Positions 42,501 to 52,889 of a stretch of DNA of 64,000 nt are shown in pieces (the first letter of the stretch is position 1; each line of letters starts with the position of its first letter). Location of the stretch: contig JACEFZ010022421.1 of the NCBI GenBank assembly GCA_014155875.1, positions 480,001-544,000 of the forward strand, written 5' to 3'. Both the position numbers and the translations under genes were made by a program. This DNA comes from Cepaea nemoralis (lineage: Eukaryota; Mollusca; Gastropoda; Stylommatophora; Helicidae). The notes beneath the pieces were generated by a model. The model ran no database searches. It worked only from the letters and a program-made list of their open reading frames with translations, and was not told the DNA's origin.

Positions 42501-43106
42501 GTCAGAAGCCTTCTAGGATTAGTAAATTACTATAGTAAATTTATTCCAAATTTAGCGGAAATTACAAGTGTATTTTCCAATGTTTTAAAAGCATCTGTAA
42601 AATTGGATGTGAAAGATGCATTATTAATTTCTGCATTGTCAAAATTGAAAATTCTTTTTAGTAATGTACCAATCCTCCGCTTGCCTAACCCTAGGCTCGT
42701 TTATTATCTTAGGACAGATGCCAGCAGGATCTCCATCGCTGCAGTACTAGGCCAATTTTATGAGGGCATCTTCCATCCGATTTGCTACGTGAGCCGTAAG
42801 ATCACACCTGCCGAGTCCAGATATTCCATATCAGAGTTGGAGGCCCTAAGCGTCATCTATGCGGTGAGAAAGCTCCATCGATTTCTGGCGGGTGTGCACT
42901 TCATTGTCCAGACCGACAATTCTCCCATCACGGTCATCCAGAGTGGTGTGCATCGAAATGACCGGATATACAGGTGGTCTCTGATCCTTCAAAACTATAC
43001 CTTTAGTATAGAACATATCAAGGGTAAGGACAACATTCTGGCTGATACCCTAAGTAGACCATCTGGGGTAGAAATACCTGAAATCCCACATATAAATGTA
43101 GAGTGA
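39321..43106 (+). CDS. Pol polyprotein of element 2: protease, integrase, reverse transcriptase, RNase H
   Basis: A single open frame of 1261 codons; the first 55 or so are an out-of-frame shadow of gag, and genuine sequence starts near 39485. Protease: LLDSGSTLIGL (active-site DSG near residue 174) and LILGCLP near 240. Integrase: H2C2 region with HESPFAGHL and CRSCNVCQQ (near 370-405), DDE core with VAVDIVGPL, LSDRGTQF and YHPASNGIVEKING. C-terminal region: WQGPFKVVRRIS. Reverse transcriptase from about 835: RLCVDYRKLNSI, FSKLDLTKGYWQVP, FGLRNAPATFVR and the catalytic YIDD near 985. RNase H: LRTDASRISIAAVLGQ near 1130 to LADTLSRPSG. All catalytic residues look intact. Order integrase-before-RT is the Gmr1 type. 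Confidence 0.95.
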   Translation: MTRKTEKCQNVFIVNLCTTLILCATNRRIIRRILKMLSRSSKIKDRHTGVQSNVFFCSSYGHYSNKCLGRQRMKANNAILIDTSSDSGSEDECEIESEVEVDLPFKQAEDVCGANDMLSFNSCERCHQFHADGKLECGHTVPFSSENVNAALASRGNLVFHNAMVNDRPCQCLLDSGSTLIGLRKELVSPGDYTGDTVKCRTFSGNIEIYPLAKARINSPFLSGTFTCAILDNPCTDLILGCLPQLKQCTSDEIVAWEKLNAANATTRADSVKHQDALQDERLLLLSPTGTDDASRQKFIEQQKADPSVSPYLKLLKDKAKVTKNASWFFRLNNGILTRYYTTGNHEIQQTVLPEQHRLTVLKIAHESPFAGHLAYDKTRARIQAHFYWPGFCNDIKLFCRSCNVCQQLVRKGKHPTAEVQPSTLASRPFESVAVDIVGPLNQVSSKGNRFILTMVDLCSRWVEAVALKYITSKDVANVFLHLFSRFGFPRTILSDRGTQFISAATQALTKMLGIKQHFTTAYHPASNGIVEKINGDLKHMLAKVTAENPADWDTLLPTVLFAYREIPHSSTGFSPFELVYGANPRGPLTIYHQVITNSIEIATPKTPYEMVTETRDKIMKSCIIAKAALERKGQIYRQYANKGARTIELEPDQDILLLLPDKRNLLLTSWQGPFKVVRRISDVDYEISINGHLKIFHVNMLKPYFSRQETEVVTDEHSAPTPSDQTTDIHNATTLVSETGSSDNGNTPSELTEYALSTTTVLNQVDDDGMELPVPIVDKTATMDSIHIDQGLTDIQQRQLVTLVTEYKDIFSDIPGRTDRIEHSILLSDSRPIKCRPYSIPLSYRENLNKEILNLEASGIIQKSTSEYSFPIVLVKKKDSTIRLCVDYRKLNSITKIDAEPIPSCEDLILDMSTSKIFSKLDLTKGYWQVPMQAQSMHLTAFSTPLGLYEWRFLPFGLRNAPATFVRLTRDLLHGVTNTVTYIDDICVHTEDWTTHLLKLRHVFDRLRLFGLTVKPSKVELGLKEIEFLGHVISQGQLKTDNRIITKIMNLTIPTTKKQVRSLLGLVNYYSKFIPNLAEITSVFSNVLKASVKLDVKDALLISALSKLKILFSNVPILRLPNPRLVYYLRTDASRISIAAVLGQFYEGIFHPICYVSRKITPAESRYSISELEALSVIYAVRKLHRFLAGVHFIVQTDNSPITVIQSGVHRNDRIYRWSLILQNYTFSIEHIKGKDNILADTLSRPSGVEIPEIPHINVE

Positions 43107-45314
43107 TAGTTAGTACATGAATATATTATATTATTCTATGTAAAATAGGTTACATATACATCGACATTATGTGCTTAATCATGTACCAAGAACAGTGAAC
43201 TATCATGTGTCCGTAGACATCAAGTGAAGAACTGTGCTGCAAAACGTAGATATCACCGTGTGAAATAGGACAGCTCATTACCAACTAAGCTCCATTCCGG
43301 TGTATCATTTGTGTGAAGCGCAGAAAACAGTGTCAGAACAATGCTTAATTACAGACACGAAAAGACTGAGCTACGACACCAGCGAACTCTACACGTGCAC
43401 TACCGATAGAACACTAGGATGACTGTGCAATGTATTTCAGATACCCAGGCAAAGTGTGTAGATATATTATGCCTATACAACCAATGTACAAACATGAAGG
43501 CAACAACTAACCTGAGGTAGCTGAATACCATGTATATAAACTTATTGTGATATGTAATATAATATTTTAAGATAGTGATAAATTAGATGTAGGTTAGGAA
43601 ATATAATAGTTTTCATTTATGTTAATAGGTTAGACAGTTCCATAATTAACCCACTTACTTAGCTTAAAATTAAATTAGAATAGTAATTTAGACGTAAGAA
43701 TAGGGAATTACAAACTAGATTAAAAGTTTGATAGTAATAGTACCATTTAGGTTGTTATATTTCACTTAGCTTCATTTCAGTTCAGTTCATTCCATCCTAA
43801 TGAAACCATACCATCTAGCAAACATTACCAGTTACTAACAACATCATTTTACATCATAATAGGATAAAAAAAGTAGATAAGTGGACATACATCATTTACA
43901 CCATTTAAATTAAGAACATCATTCATATAATTTCTGTATGCATTTAAAAACATTACTTAGAATAGTTTTAGAAAAGTACATAATTTGTGTTCACATCATC
44001 CATGTAATTAAGGTACATAACTCACGTCACATTAATTACATTTAAATAGTTAGATTACATCCCTTAGATTAGATAAACATAACGATTAATATAAACATAT
44101 CATATAATTAACATGACAAAATTTAGTTAACACATTAAATACATATTTATAGAATTAATATTATTATGTTAGGATTTAGAGGTGTAGTTAGTATAATATA
44201 ATGGATGATGAGACCAAGGGGATACACCATCAACCCTTTCTCGTCCATGTAAATATAGTGTAAATACATGACTCGTGCAGCGATTTTCGCACAGTCATTG
44301 GGCTCAACTATCTCAAACTGAGCCAAACCTGTACAGTGTCACTCCAAGGTTTTTAAAGAATCAGAAGGATTAGTGTGGAAGGATAAAAGAGGGGTGACAG
44401 AATTAAGGGTGAAAGGAGTGTGACAGAAGTGTGAAAGTGAGAGCGAATGTAAAATAGACGGGAGAGAGTGAGATCGGTCAGCGAATTCTTCTGCTGCCTG
44501 GCGCGAATTTTGATGTTTGTCTGTGTTAATGTTGGTTTTCGTTGGTGAAAATGTGCTAGTGTGAGTGTGTTGTCTGTAATATAGTTTAGAACGTAGATTA
44601 CAGTATTTTGGGTCTCATAACAAGGGAATGTAGTCACGAATTAGTGTTATACACCTGTTTGTGGCCGCATTTAACCAAATTATGACACTTAAAAAACTAA
44701 CATACATACACATAGGAGGTAGAAACATAGATTAGAAGTTAGATTAGTAGATTAATTACATCCAAACACACAAACAACCAGAAAAACAAACATATAAATT
44801 ACATACACATTTTGTAGATCAAAGGGAGATAACTGCGGGTCAGGGGACATAATAGACAACGAAACACTAACTTAACAGTGAAATAGTACTTTACACGCGG
44901 AAGCGAAGTAGGTAAAGCCTGTCGCACACACCTTGTGTAATGGTTGTTAAATATTATATGGGGGGACATGAAGCAATTCATGTGTTGACCCTAAGAAAGT
45001 CAACTTTGTATGGGTAGTAAGTTAATTTACTATGTGAGGGCAGGTCTTATAAGACAACGGTCCGGTTCAGACATACCTCTAATAAATATAATATAGCATG
45101 TGAGAAGAGGGCTCACGCCAACCAGTCAAGTTTGTGGCGATTGCCAGTAGCCAAGTAAAGTTCTGCTACATTGTGACAATAGTCAGTAGAAGTCTATTAG
45201 AGTGCCCAAAGCCAGGTTATCTAGAGTCTTTGACAAAAAAAATTAGAGACATTAAATTTTTTTTTAGAAACCTCTTGCGTCACAACCAATGAGTGAAAGT
45301 TGATGACGCAACAC
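43107..45314 (+). other. 2.2-kb non-coding 3' region of element 2
   Basis: Between the pol stop and the polypurine tract there is an unusually long AT-rich stretch with no ORF of note. Words such as TTAGATTA, ACATAATT and TAATTACAT recur. I see no envelope-like gene. Confidence 0.7.
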
Positions 45315-45330
45315 AGGAGGGGTGGGTGTG
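45315..45330 (+). other. polypurine tract of element 2
   Basis: AGGAGGGGTGGGTGTG lies directly before the 3' LTR. Confidence 0.75.
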
Positions 45331-45922
45331 TGTCAAAGACTCGACCGCATCCCCTCCGCCAGGAAGAGCAGTCAATCTTGAAGAGGCCAGGAGGTGATAC
45401 GGTGCCCGAGGTAAGGGCAGGGGAGATGAGGTAATGGGAGATGGTTATCCATTCCCTCATGAGACACGCAGGCGTTGTTCAGAGAGTTAGCACTCTAATC
45501 ACGATAGCATCACGCCTCGTGGTAGCCACGGAGAAGTTGAGTATCCACTCAACATACCACGTCTGCGATCAGCGTGCCATGTGAGGCAACACGCACCAAG
45601 GTCAAGGTCGATCCGCGTGGTGTGTGACCACGGAAGGAGAAAACGTCAGACAGGGGACTGACTTTGTAGTGTTCACATCGTATAGAATAGATATGTGTTT
45701 TCATATAGCCTAGTAGATAGAGATTAGCTAGAGGGTTTAGGAAAACTAGTGATAGAGAATATTGTGACTTTATGTTGTGTGTTTACTAGCGACTGTTACC
45801 TGCTTGTAGCGAGCCAACGGCAATAAAATGTACCCGTTATTTTCCTCGCACACGACTTGCAAGTTTTCTTGTATTGGTGTGGGAGAAGTATCCGATGATG
45901 CCTGTCAGATGAGTTGTTGACA
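45331..45922 (+). repeat. 3' LTR of element 2
   Basis: Partner of 36437-37028, same length, about two substitutions. Confidence 0.96.
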
Positions 45923-46290
45923 GGATGCATTCACCCAGCCGGAATTAATACGGTTGTGGACGCGACAGTATAACTGTGGCATCTTCCCCCAATTGTTCAC
46001 ACTATCTATTACTATGCTGTCCCCCCCCCCCCCCCCATATCTAGACTTAATTGTCCTCACTTTCCTATATTTTCATAGCAGACTGTTCACATATTTCTGG
46101 CTACTCAAATCCTTTTTGGCAACCCATTTTTAATTCAGCTGGCCAAGTCACCTTTCCGGCCTCACATGGCGAAGTTATAGATCGTGTGTTAGTGTATTGT
46201 GGTCTTTCGTTTGCTGTATCTAGTTGTTAGCTGTGTTGTCATTGACAAAGATTCTGAGAATCGAAACGTCTGTGTGTCGTATTGTGTGCG
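45923..46290 (+). pseudogene. Penelope-like element, C-terminus and 3' region (beyond the LTR insertion)
   Basis: Immediately after the LTR, with the duplicated GGATG, the reading GCIHPAGIN continues the LINNLG found at the other side of the insertion and ends at a stop near 45973. An LG..HP.G.N motif is the usual C-terminus of Penelope-like proteins. The rest is a 3' untranslated region with a poly-C tract at 46021-46037 and a GATTCTGAGAATC hairpin followed by GAAACGTC at 46247-46270. Confidence 0.78.
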
Positions 46291-47000
46291 TTCGTGTGTA
46301 TTTTATCTTATTTTATTATTCATTTTTATATTTATTGAGTGCTTCTGATTTCGGATTTTTCACCTGTATTTCGCGACACGAGGATCTCCTTGTAAGGTAT
46401 GTGCAACGTTTGTTGATGTTTAGTGCGTTTTTTCTCGCAGGAGTTTAAAATACCTATTTGTTTCCATTTCATATCTAATACAAGATTGAACTATTCACTA
46501 ATGAGGATTAAACTATCAACTTCTAGGGATTTAACTACCCCAGTGCGGAATTCCCCCCCCCCCCCCCCGCCCTTTCCCCACAGGAGATAATTTTAAGGTT
46601 TCAAGTGGGGAGGGGGGATTAAGATTATTTCATGATCGCGTTAATGCAAGAACCGATTACTTGATATTGTTTTCCCTCCATTCTTTACGGTTCTGTACTT
46701 CTAGCCCTTCTGAAATTCGTCTTATAACGTAAGTAGACCCGCAAATCAGGTTTTATGCTGGCGTCTAGACTTGTTCTAGTATGTGTTATTAAATTTAGCT
46801 TCAATGTTTATGTACACTGTGTAGGAGCAAGAGAGAATTTATAGGGAGGAAAAACGAAACGGGAAATGACATTCTGAACATATAGTGAAGGGGTGTATGG
46901 GCCAAAAAAGGTTGAGAACCACTGAACTATCCAATGCTGCGGATTCATTTATTAAGCATTGAAAGTTGCACGAATTGTGGGAACTGGACTGTGTTCTAGG
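46291..47000. other. no gene; poly-C at 46552-46568
   Basis: No coding sequence recognised. Confidence 0.5.
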
Positions 47001-47008
47001 AAGGGGAG

Positions 47009-47055
47009 AGAAAGAGAAAGAGAGATAGAGAGAGAGAGAAAGAGAGGGAGGAGGG

Positions 47056-47127
<72 letters not shown>
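47009..47127. repeat. (GA)n microsatellite
   Basis: GA array, imperfect in its first third and perfect after about 47060. Confidence 0.98.
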
Positions 47128-47129
<2 letters not shown>

Positions 47130-47256
47130 CAGGTGGTGGTAGTGGGAGGGGTTCTCGTAAACCTGAAAAAACTAATCACTATTTTTATTTGAAAAATTAA
47201 CGTGTAGGTTTGACCACTAGCTAGGAAGAGGGAAGTAACACAATTGTTCCCTGAAC

Positions 47257-47299
47257 ACACACACACACACACACACACTTACACACACACGCACGCACG

Positions 47300-47344
<45 letters not shown>
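47257..47344. repeat. (CA)n microsatellite
   Basis: CA array with a (GCAC) interruption near 47290. Confidence 0.97.
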
Positions 47345-47346
<2 letters not shown>

Positions 47347-49145
47347 GCGAGCGGATACATACATGCACACACTAGTGTGTTGTAAATATACGTAATCCAT
47401 AATTATCTTTAAAAAAATGTGACACGAATGTAATTTCTGTCATAGTTAATTGCTCTGTTGATATTTATGTTTTCCCCAATTATATTTTGCTTCATGTACA
47501 TTTATATTAAACATTAGTCTGGTTCTTTTGTTTTTATGACTTGCAAAACAGTCTTTGTTAAAAAAAATTAACCTGGAAAGAAAGCTATCAGAAAGAAAAT
47601 AATACTTGTTTTGAAAGGGTGTGATGTTTTTCTGAACATGTATTCTAGTAAGAAATTACTTTTTATAATATTTTCAATTAGTTTTCCAGAATGGTATGCA
47701 TAGTTCTTTTGCAACTAAAACATGTCTATTATTACAAGGGATATCCAAAGCTTACCCTACAAAAGAAGAAGACGAAGACGAAGAGAATGCAGGAGAAGAA
47801 AAAGAATTTAAAAACAAAAAAGTACAATAAGAATAATAATAATAAAATGTGACCGTAATTCTTACTTCTGTAAAAACAAACACAGATGAAATGAAATGAA
47901 ATATACCAATTACAACCTTGACCATACAGGGAAATTGCACATTTTCAGATTCTAAAAGATGTTTACAAAATTATCCCATTAACGTGCTGAAGAAGAAAAT
48001 GGCGTCATTATGGCATTTCTTAACCTGCAACTGACAGACGCCTCCGGGAAAACGTCATACACTGTTGAATGCACCCGAGCTACAACTTGAACAAACAAAC
48101 CCCACTCCAGCGCCAAACACGGGGTTTTATGTAGGTACATCAGGCGTAGAGAGTTGAGCATATATACGTCCGTGTAAGATCGATAACATTAGCGCACAAT
48201 ATAAAACACCCAGTAACTCCTGGTGAGGTAAAAGAGGAAGTTTTCCACGTCCATGTTTGATTGTGATTTCTATTTGTCAGTGTTAAAAGCTAATTTTCAT
48301 GTCTACGTTAAGGTGGATTTATAAATTAATAGGCAGTGATAAATATGTACAGTGGACGGCAATTAAGATATCGCCCAAAAACCAAAAGAAAAAAAATATT
48401 GGCTAGAACATTGGACAAAAAGAAATAAAAGAATAAAAGAAATAAAAGACAGTCTATTTGAACATGGCATGTGGATCGATCATCTTTAAAGACGTCATCA
48501 CCACACTTCAGGGATAAGTGGGTTAAAATGCTGGTTTTGTTAGGTATAGGCGGGGATAGGCGTTGTAACAGACTTCTTGCAATGATGGAGTTTTGTAACA
48601 CACACACACACAAGTCCCGTAGCAAGAGCCTTCCGTGGGTACATAAAATATTAATACCATCACATTTTATTCACAATAGAGCACTGACGGACAACTAGCC
48701 AGTCTTCAGACTTGACTCCCCTAGCGAACGTCTAGAGCTGACATAGAACCCTTGCCCATCAGCGCTGTAAGTATATGTTTGTTTATTTATTTATAGAAAG
48801 TACCCCGGAATCTGATGTGGACAATAATTCTTCTCGACATCTTCAAAAGAATACATCAATTCGTGTGGTGATATTTCTTATTGCCATCATGAAAGATTAT
48901 CACGAATCTTCTCACATTCTCATTCTCTGTGTATTTCGCCACGATTCCTTGCAGTTAGTATTCAGTGAAACGTCTTCAGCTCTAATACCATGACATAAAA
49001 TATGTTTTCCTCTTTCATTGGCGTTGTGTAGTAAAATCGTTTACAGCATTTAAATTGTGGCTGTCAAAAGTAATGTTGTTGTTTGTCCATCAAGAATGAT
49101 AGTGACCATTCAATTCATCCAGTGGGGTTGAAAGTATGGATCCGT
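47345..49145. other. no feature recognised in 1.8 kb
   Basis: AT-rich, short chance ORFs only; a brief CA run lies at 48599-48612. Confidence 0.5.
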
Positions 49146-49650
49146 GAGTTCTAAGATGGCTGATAAGGCCTATTTTGGCTCGAAATGTTCTTTGACAATG
49201 TGGAAAAAGAATGCTTGAAGTTCCGGGAGGAGGATCTCCTGCAGTGGTTTTTCTGACCTGCTTTTCTTCACAGCTCTTGCAGTCCTGGTTGCTTCACAAG
49301 TGACAGCACCCTTATTTAATGATGTACGCCACGAATTACTGTCTTTAGCAGCAGTCTCCCAGGTGTCAAAATGAATTCCAAAAGCTTTCAGTGAGGTTTT
49401 CAGAGTGTCTTTAAAGCGTTTCCTCTGGCCGCTTTGAGAGCGTTTACCACAACGCTGCTCGCCGTAAAAGATTCGTTTAGGGAGCCTTTGATCTGGCATA
49501 CGAGTTAAGTGACTAGCCCTGCGAATCTGATTCTTCATTAGTAGTGTGTGGATACTGGGCATGGACGCTCTTTCTATAACTTCAGTGTCTGGGATCTTGT
49601 CTTGCCATTTAATCTTCGATAGCTTCCTAAGGCAGACTGTGTGGAAGGGT
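49080..49650 (-). pseudogene. LINE family A, 3' fragment
   Basis: The minus strand from 49650 reads a LRKL-IKWQDKIPDTEVIERA block and then the frame 49562-49170 (MPSIHTLLMKNQIRRASHLT, GKRSQSGQRKRFKDTLKTSL). It matches the LINE that runs off the right end of the window (MPSIHTILMKNQIRWAGHLT there). One frameshift near 49240 moves a C-terminal C2H2-type finger (PHCQRTFRAKIGLISHLRTH) into another frame. The copy is 5'-truncated and ends near 49080 with a GTTGTTG tail. Confidence 0.88.
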
Positions 49651-49654
49651 CAAA

Positions 49655-49925
49655 TGTAATATCATCACATAAGACACACATACATGCATGCATCCATTCA
49701 TACATTCATCTATGCATTCATCCACACATTCATCCATGCATACATCCATCCATACTTCATCCATCCATCCATCCATCCATCCACCCATCCATCCATATAT
49801 GCATGAATCCATATATACATTCATCCACACACCTATCCATACATCCATCCATACATCCATCCATACATCCATACATTCATCCATCCATAAACACACCCTA
49901 CACATATACCTACCTACCTACCTAA
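49655..49925. repeat. (CATC)/(CATA)-rich minisatellite
   Basis: Irregular tetranucleotide array of CATC and CATA units. Long HPSIHPSIH frames here are artefacts. Confidence 0.95.
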
Positions 49926-50049
49926 AACATTCATACATATATGTACCATTATGTATAGATAGACAGATATACAGACAGACGAATACACAGACACACATAC
50001 ACACACACATAAACGGAAATACAAACATATATGTGGGTGTATAAATGTA

Positions 50050-50380
50050 CGAGTCCCTCTATTTATGAGCACAACGTGGTCTCTATATTGTATTCAGCCG
50101 GCTGCCCACTAAACCGCTGGTCTTCACATTTCATCGAACCTCGGTGCACTCTGAAATAACGAGCTACTTCTCAGAATATCACGACATTACAACCTGTCAA
50201 TATGTCTCGCTCTTCGCCTAGGACACTCACTGATGTGTTCTGATGTGTTGACAATAAACAAGCTTTGTTAATGTAAGAGAAGAAAACGTGAGTTATTTAT
50301 ATTCACCCATGTTGGCTTATCTGAAATAACCCGGATTTGGTTACGTACACAAAACCAACTCAGTGAATTTGACCATATTA
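50050..50380. other. no feature recognised
   Basis: No coding sequence or named repeat seen. Confidence 0.5.
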
Positions 50381-50384
50381 TAGC

Positions 50385-50460
50385 GAACGAACGAACGAAC
50401 GAACGAAAGTCTTTATTTTCAAAGGGTTAAGATTTAGCTAACAATGAAGCCTATTACAGA
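50385..50460 (-). repeat. retroelement 3' end with (GTTC)n tail, copy 2
   Basis: The (GAAC)n run at 50385-50406 is followed by TCTTTATTTTCAAAGGGTTA, the conserved end also seen at 3787 and 50590. Only a short piece is kept. Confidence 0.72.
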
Positions 50461-50589
50461 TTTAAACAATAATAGTTGGAAATCAAGATTTTCGGGTTAC
50501 TGGAAACATCTACAAATAATTTCAGAAAAATGACAGAACAGATAATTGAGTACAGAGCTTTTCTGTAGTAAATTTGAATAATGAAGAGG

Positions 50590-50745
50590 AACGAACATAC
50601 GAACTAATGAACAAACTTTATTTTCAATGGGTTAAGAATTGCGCACGCAGGCCCGTTTGACATTCAGCCGTTCTTACATCTTTCCTCTCACACGTTATTT
50701 CATTCATACATCATTCCTGAAGCTAATCTAAGGCAACAACAGAAC
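50590..50745 (-). repeat. retroelement 3' end, copy 3
   Basis: AACAAACTTTATTTTCAATG and GCGCACGCAGGCCCGTTTGA repeat the arrangement of the copy at 3787 over about 130 bp, with a weak tetranucleotide tail. Confidence 0.75.
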
Positions 50746-51837
50746 AATATGCATTAAAAGAAGACATAAATAATAGATGGTACAGTTTATTGCTATGCAA
50801 TTTCGACTCATTTCGACGCGTGCCTATTGAATAAGTCAATCACAGAGCAAAACAATGAATTCTTCAAAGCCGAAATATCAATCACACATACTTTTTGGAT
50901 AAGTAAAACTATCCTTGAGTTACTTATAAATTATCTGTGCTGAAACGGTTGCGATCTGTATGGAAAAGCAATTGTATAAAGCAAAAGCCATCTTAGTCAT
51001 TTTATAATTACATTAAAAAAAAAAAAACTAAGTTGTGCAACCCGTTGTTTGTGTAATTAAACAAAAGACAATGATCATACGCATTTAGGGAAAAGGGGAG
51101 TGTTATGAAGTGTTATAGAAATATAGTAAACATACAACGGAAACAAGACATACCAATAACAAATCTGTTATCGCAAACGTTGAAAAACCTTGGCTCCATG
51201 CCTAACAACAAGAGTACTGATCAGAAGATTTCAGAGACTGGCCATAGCAATACAGAGGTTGAACAGGTTGAAGGAATTCTTTTGGCACAATACCTTTTGG
51301 CCTTTTCTCGCCCCGAACTCAGGCGCAGTTCACTCACGTGCTGGTACTACTACTCGTGACTGCAGTGGGCTGACCTTGCTTGACTTAGCTTTCCCTATCA
51401 ACAGAGTCCCTCGCCATCCGGCAAACCCTCTTCAACTTATGAAGCACTTGTAATATAAGTCTCCAAGTCAAGGACGAGAAGTAAACATCCAGGTTAACCT
51501 GACTGGGGCATGGAACTAACCCATAATACCGCTGTCAGAAGATAAAGTATGTTAAACCTCTCAGTCACGCACCACACACTGAATCTTTCCTGCAGAAAAA
51601 TGCCAATGAGAATCATGGACCATTTCGCAAACAGGAAAACGAGGAAATCGATGCTTTTGAACTTCAATGCTATCAGACTTTCTTAAAATAATATGAATAA
51701 TGAAACAAAAATGCTGTTATTCTATACGATCGGAACATTAAAGAGTCCTGGTTCCTAAACAATATCATGTTTCAGAAAGTAACATATGAAACTGTTGAAG
51801 TGTTATATAAAAGTAAAATATATGCATTGTTATTATA
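50746..51837. other. no feature recognised
   Basis: Poly-A of 12 at 51015-51026; otherwise nothing I can name. Confidence 0.5.
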
Positions 51838-52012
51838 ACCATCATGTGCCATGTCAATAAGCATGGGCGTCATGTTTCGTCATCTCACACGACCACCAGA
51901 GTTGTGTTATTGTCTCGAATATACCATGTAGTCAAGTCATCTCTAGATGGTTACCTCTCTACCTTCTCCTTGTTCTTTTCTCTTCATTATTCCACATTCT
52001 CGCCAGTTATGT
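51838..52012 (-). pseudogene. RTE-like LINE 3' end
   Basis: Similar over about 170 bp to 24390-24560 (CATGTGCCATGTCAATAAGC here, CATGTGTCATGTTGATAAGC there). It is the 3' untranslated end of the family also at 22630. Confidence 0.65.
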
Positions 52013-52016
52013 GTGC

Positions 52017-52017
<1 letters not shown>

Positions 52018-52112
<95 letters not shown>

Positions 52113-52115
52113 TAT
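52018..52115. repeat. (AT)n microsatellite
   Basis: AT run of nearly 100 bp. Confidence 0.98.
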
Positions 52116-52487
52116 GTACCAAACCCGACACCCCACATTGTGCCAACGGCTTCGGGCGGAAGAGCGCAATTGGGAGGGTACAAGCCTTACCCTGGTGCGA
52201 GGAAATGCAAGCTAAAGACAAAATGTCATGGCAGGGCAGACCAGGCCCTAAGCCTTGGTTGGCGACTGGTCTAGGATCGAAGCTCCGACAGGCGGACAGT
52301 TAGAGCATTGCTTTGTTGATCCGGCAGCTTCTGCAGCTTGTCTTGTTCCAGATGTAGGGGTGTTACCTTTCCTCTGGAGTAAACTAGGCAGGCCGAGAGA
52401 GGGATCATGCTGCATGGGCAACACATGATCTCTATATTTTAGCCCAGACTTTGTGCTATGGAGAGGCAATAACTCCATCCCTGGTCT
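52116..52487 (+). other. GC-richer block abutting LINE family B copy 3
   Basis: This 370-bp block has no ORF and a base composition unlike its AT-rich surroundings. It ends exactly where LINE family B sequence begins. It could be the 5' untranslated region of the same LINE joined to its 3' end by internal deletion, or unrelated DNA. Not proven. Confidence 0.4.
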
Positions 52488-52884
52488 CATATCTTTTTTG
52501 GTGAATTACAGATGGGTAAGAGATCTCAGGGTCGGCCTCTACTACGATACAAAGATGTGTGTAAGCGGGACATGATTGATACAGGCATTGATAATGCACA
52601 TTGAGAGCAAGTCGCCGCTGAACGTGTTGCATGGAGGGCAAATATCAGAAATGGAATAAAGTCAAAGGAGAAAATTATTGCAGAAAAGTCACACACCAAG
52701 CGTTTGAGACGTAAGATGGTGCGTGATGGTGGAAATGACCACGTGTTCACATGCACCCACTGTGAACGGACATTTACGGCGCAAATTGGCCTTATCAGTC
52801 ACACTCGCTACCGCCATAGTTAAAAGTTATTATGCCTTTTTAAAGCACAAACTATCGTCTGTCAAGACGGCAAGGTGCCAATGA
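52488..52884 (+). pseudogene. LINE family B copy 3, 3' fragment
   Basis: Encodes the last 110 residues of the family B protein: FFGELQMGKRSQGRPLLRY, a stop in NAH*EQVAAERVAWRA, then the C2H2 finger CTHCERTFTAQIGLISHTRY. It is closest to copy 2 (GKRSQGR, ERTFTAQIG). The 3' end repeats CGTCTGTCAAGACG and GGTGCCAATG, then merges into a short AT run. Confidence 0.88.
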
Positions 52885-52889
52885 ATATA

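Larger units (their letters stand above)
36437..45922 (+). mobile_element. Ty3/Gypsy (Gmr1-order) LTR retrotransposon, element 2
   Basis: A 9.5-kb element with 592-bp LTRs that differ at only two positions by eye (36836 T against G, 36910 G against T). It has a perfect GGATG target duplication, a primer-site candidate at 37043-37057 and a purine-rich tract at 45315-45330. Pol order is protease, integrase, reverse transcriptase, RNase H, again Gmr1-like. Gag is broken into several frames while pol is one long open frame. It interrupts a Penelope-like element. Confidence 0.95.

Noticed and set aside
43107..45314. Envelope gene in element 2
   Set aside because: No ORF with signal peptide, cysteine-rich ectodomain or membrane segment was found on the element strand; the ORF at 44353-44637 is antisense and unremarkable.
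49641..50044. HPSIHPSIH repeat protein
   Set aside because: It translates a CATC/CATA minisatellite; both strands and two frames are open for the same reason.
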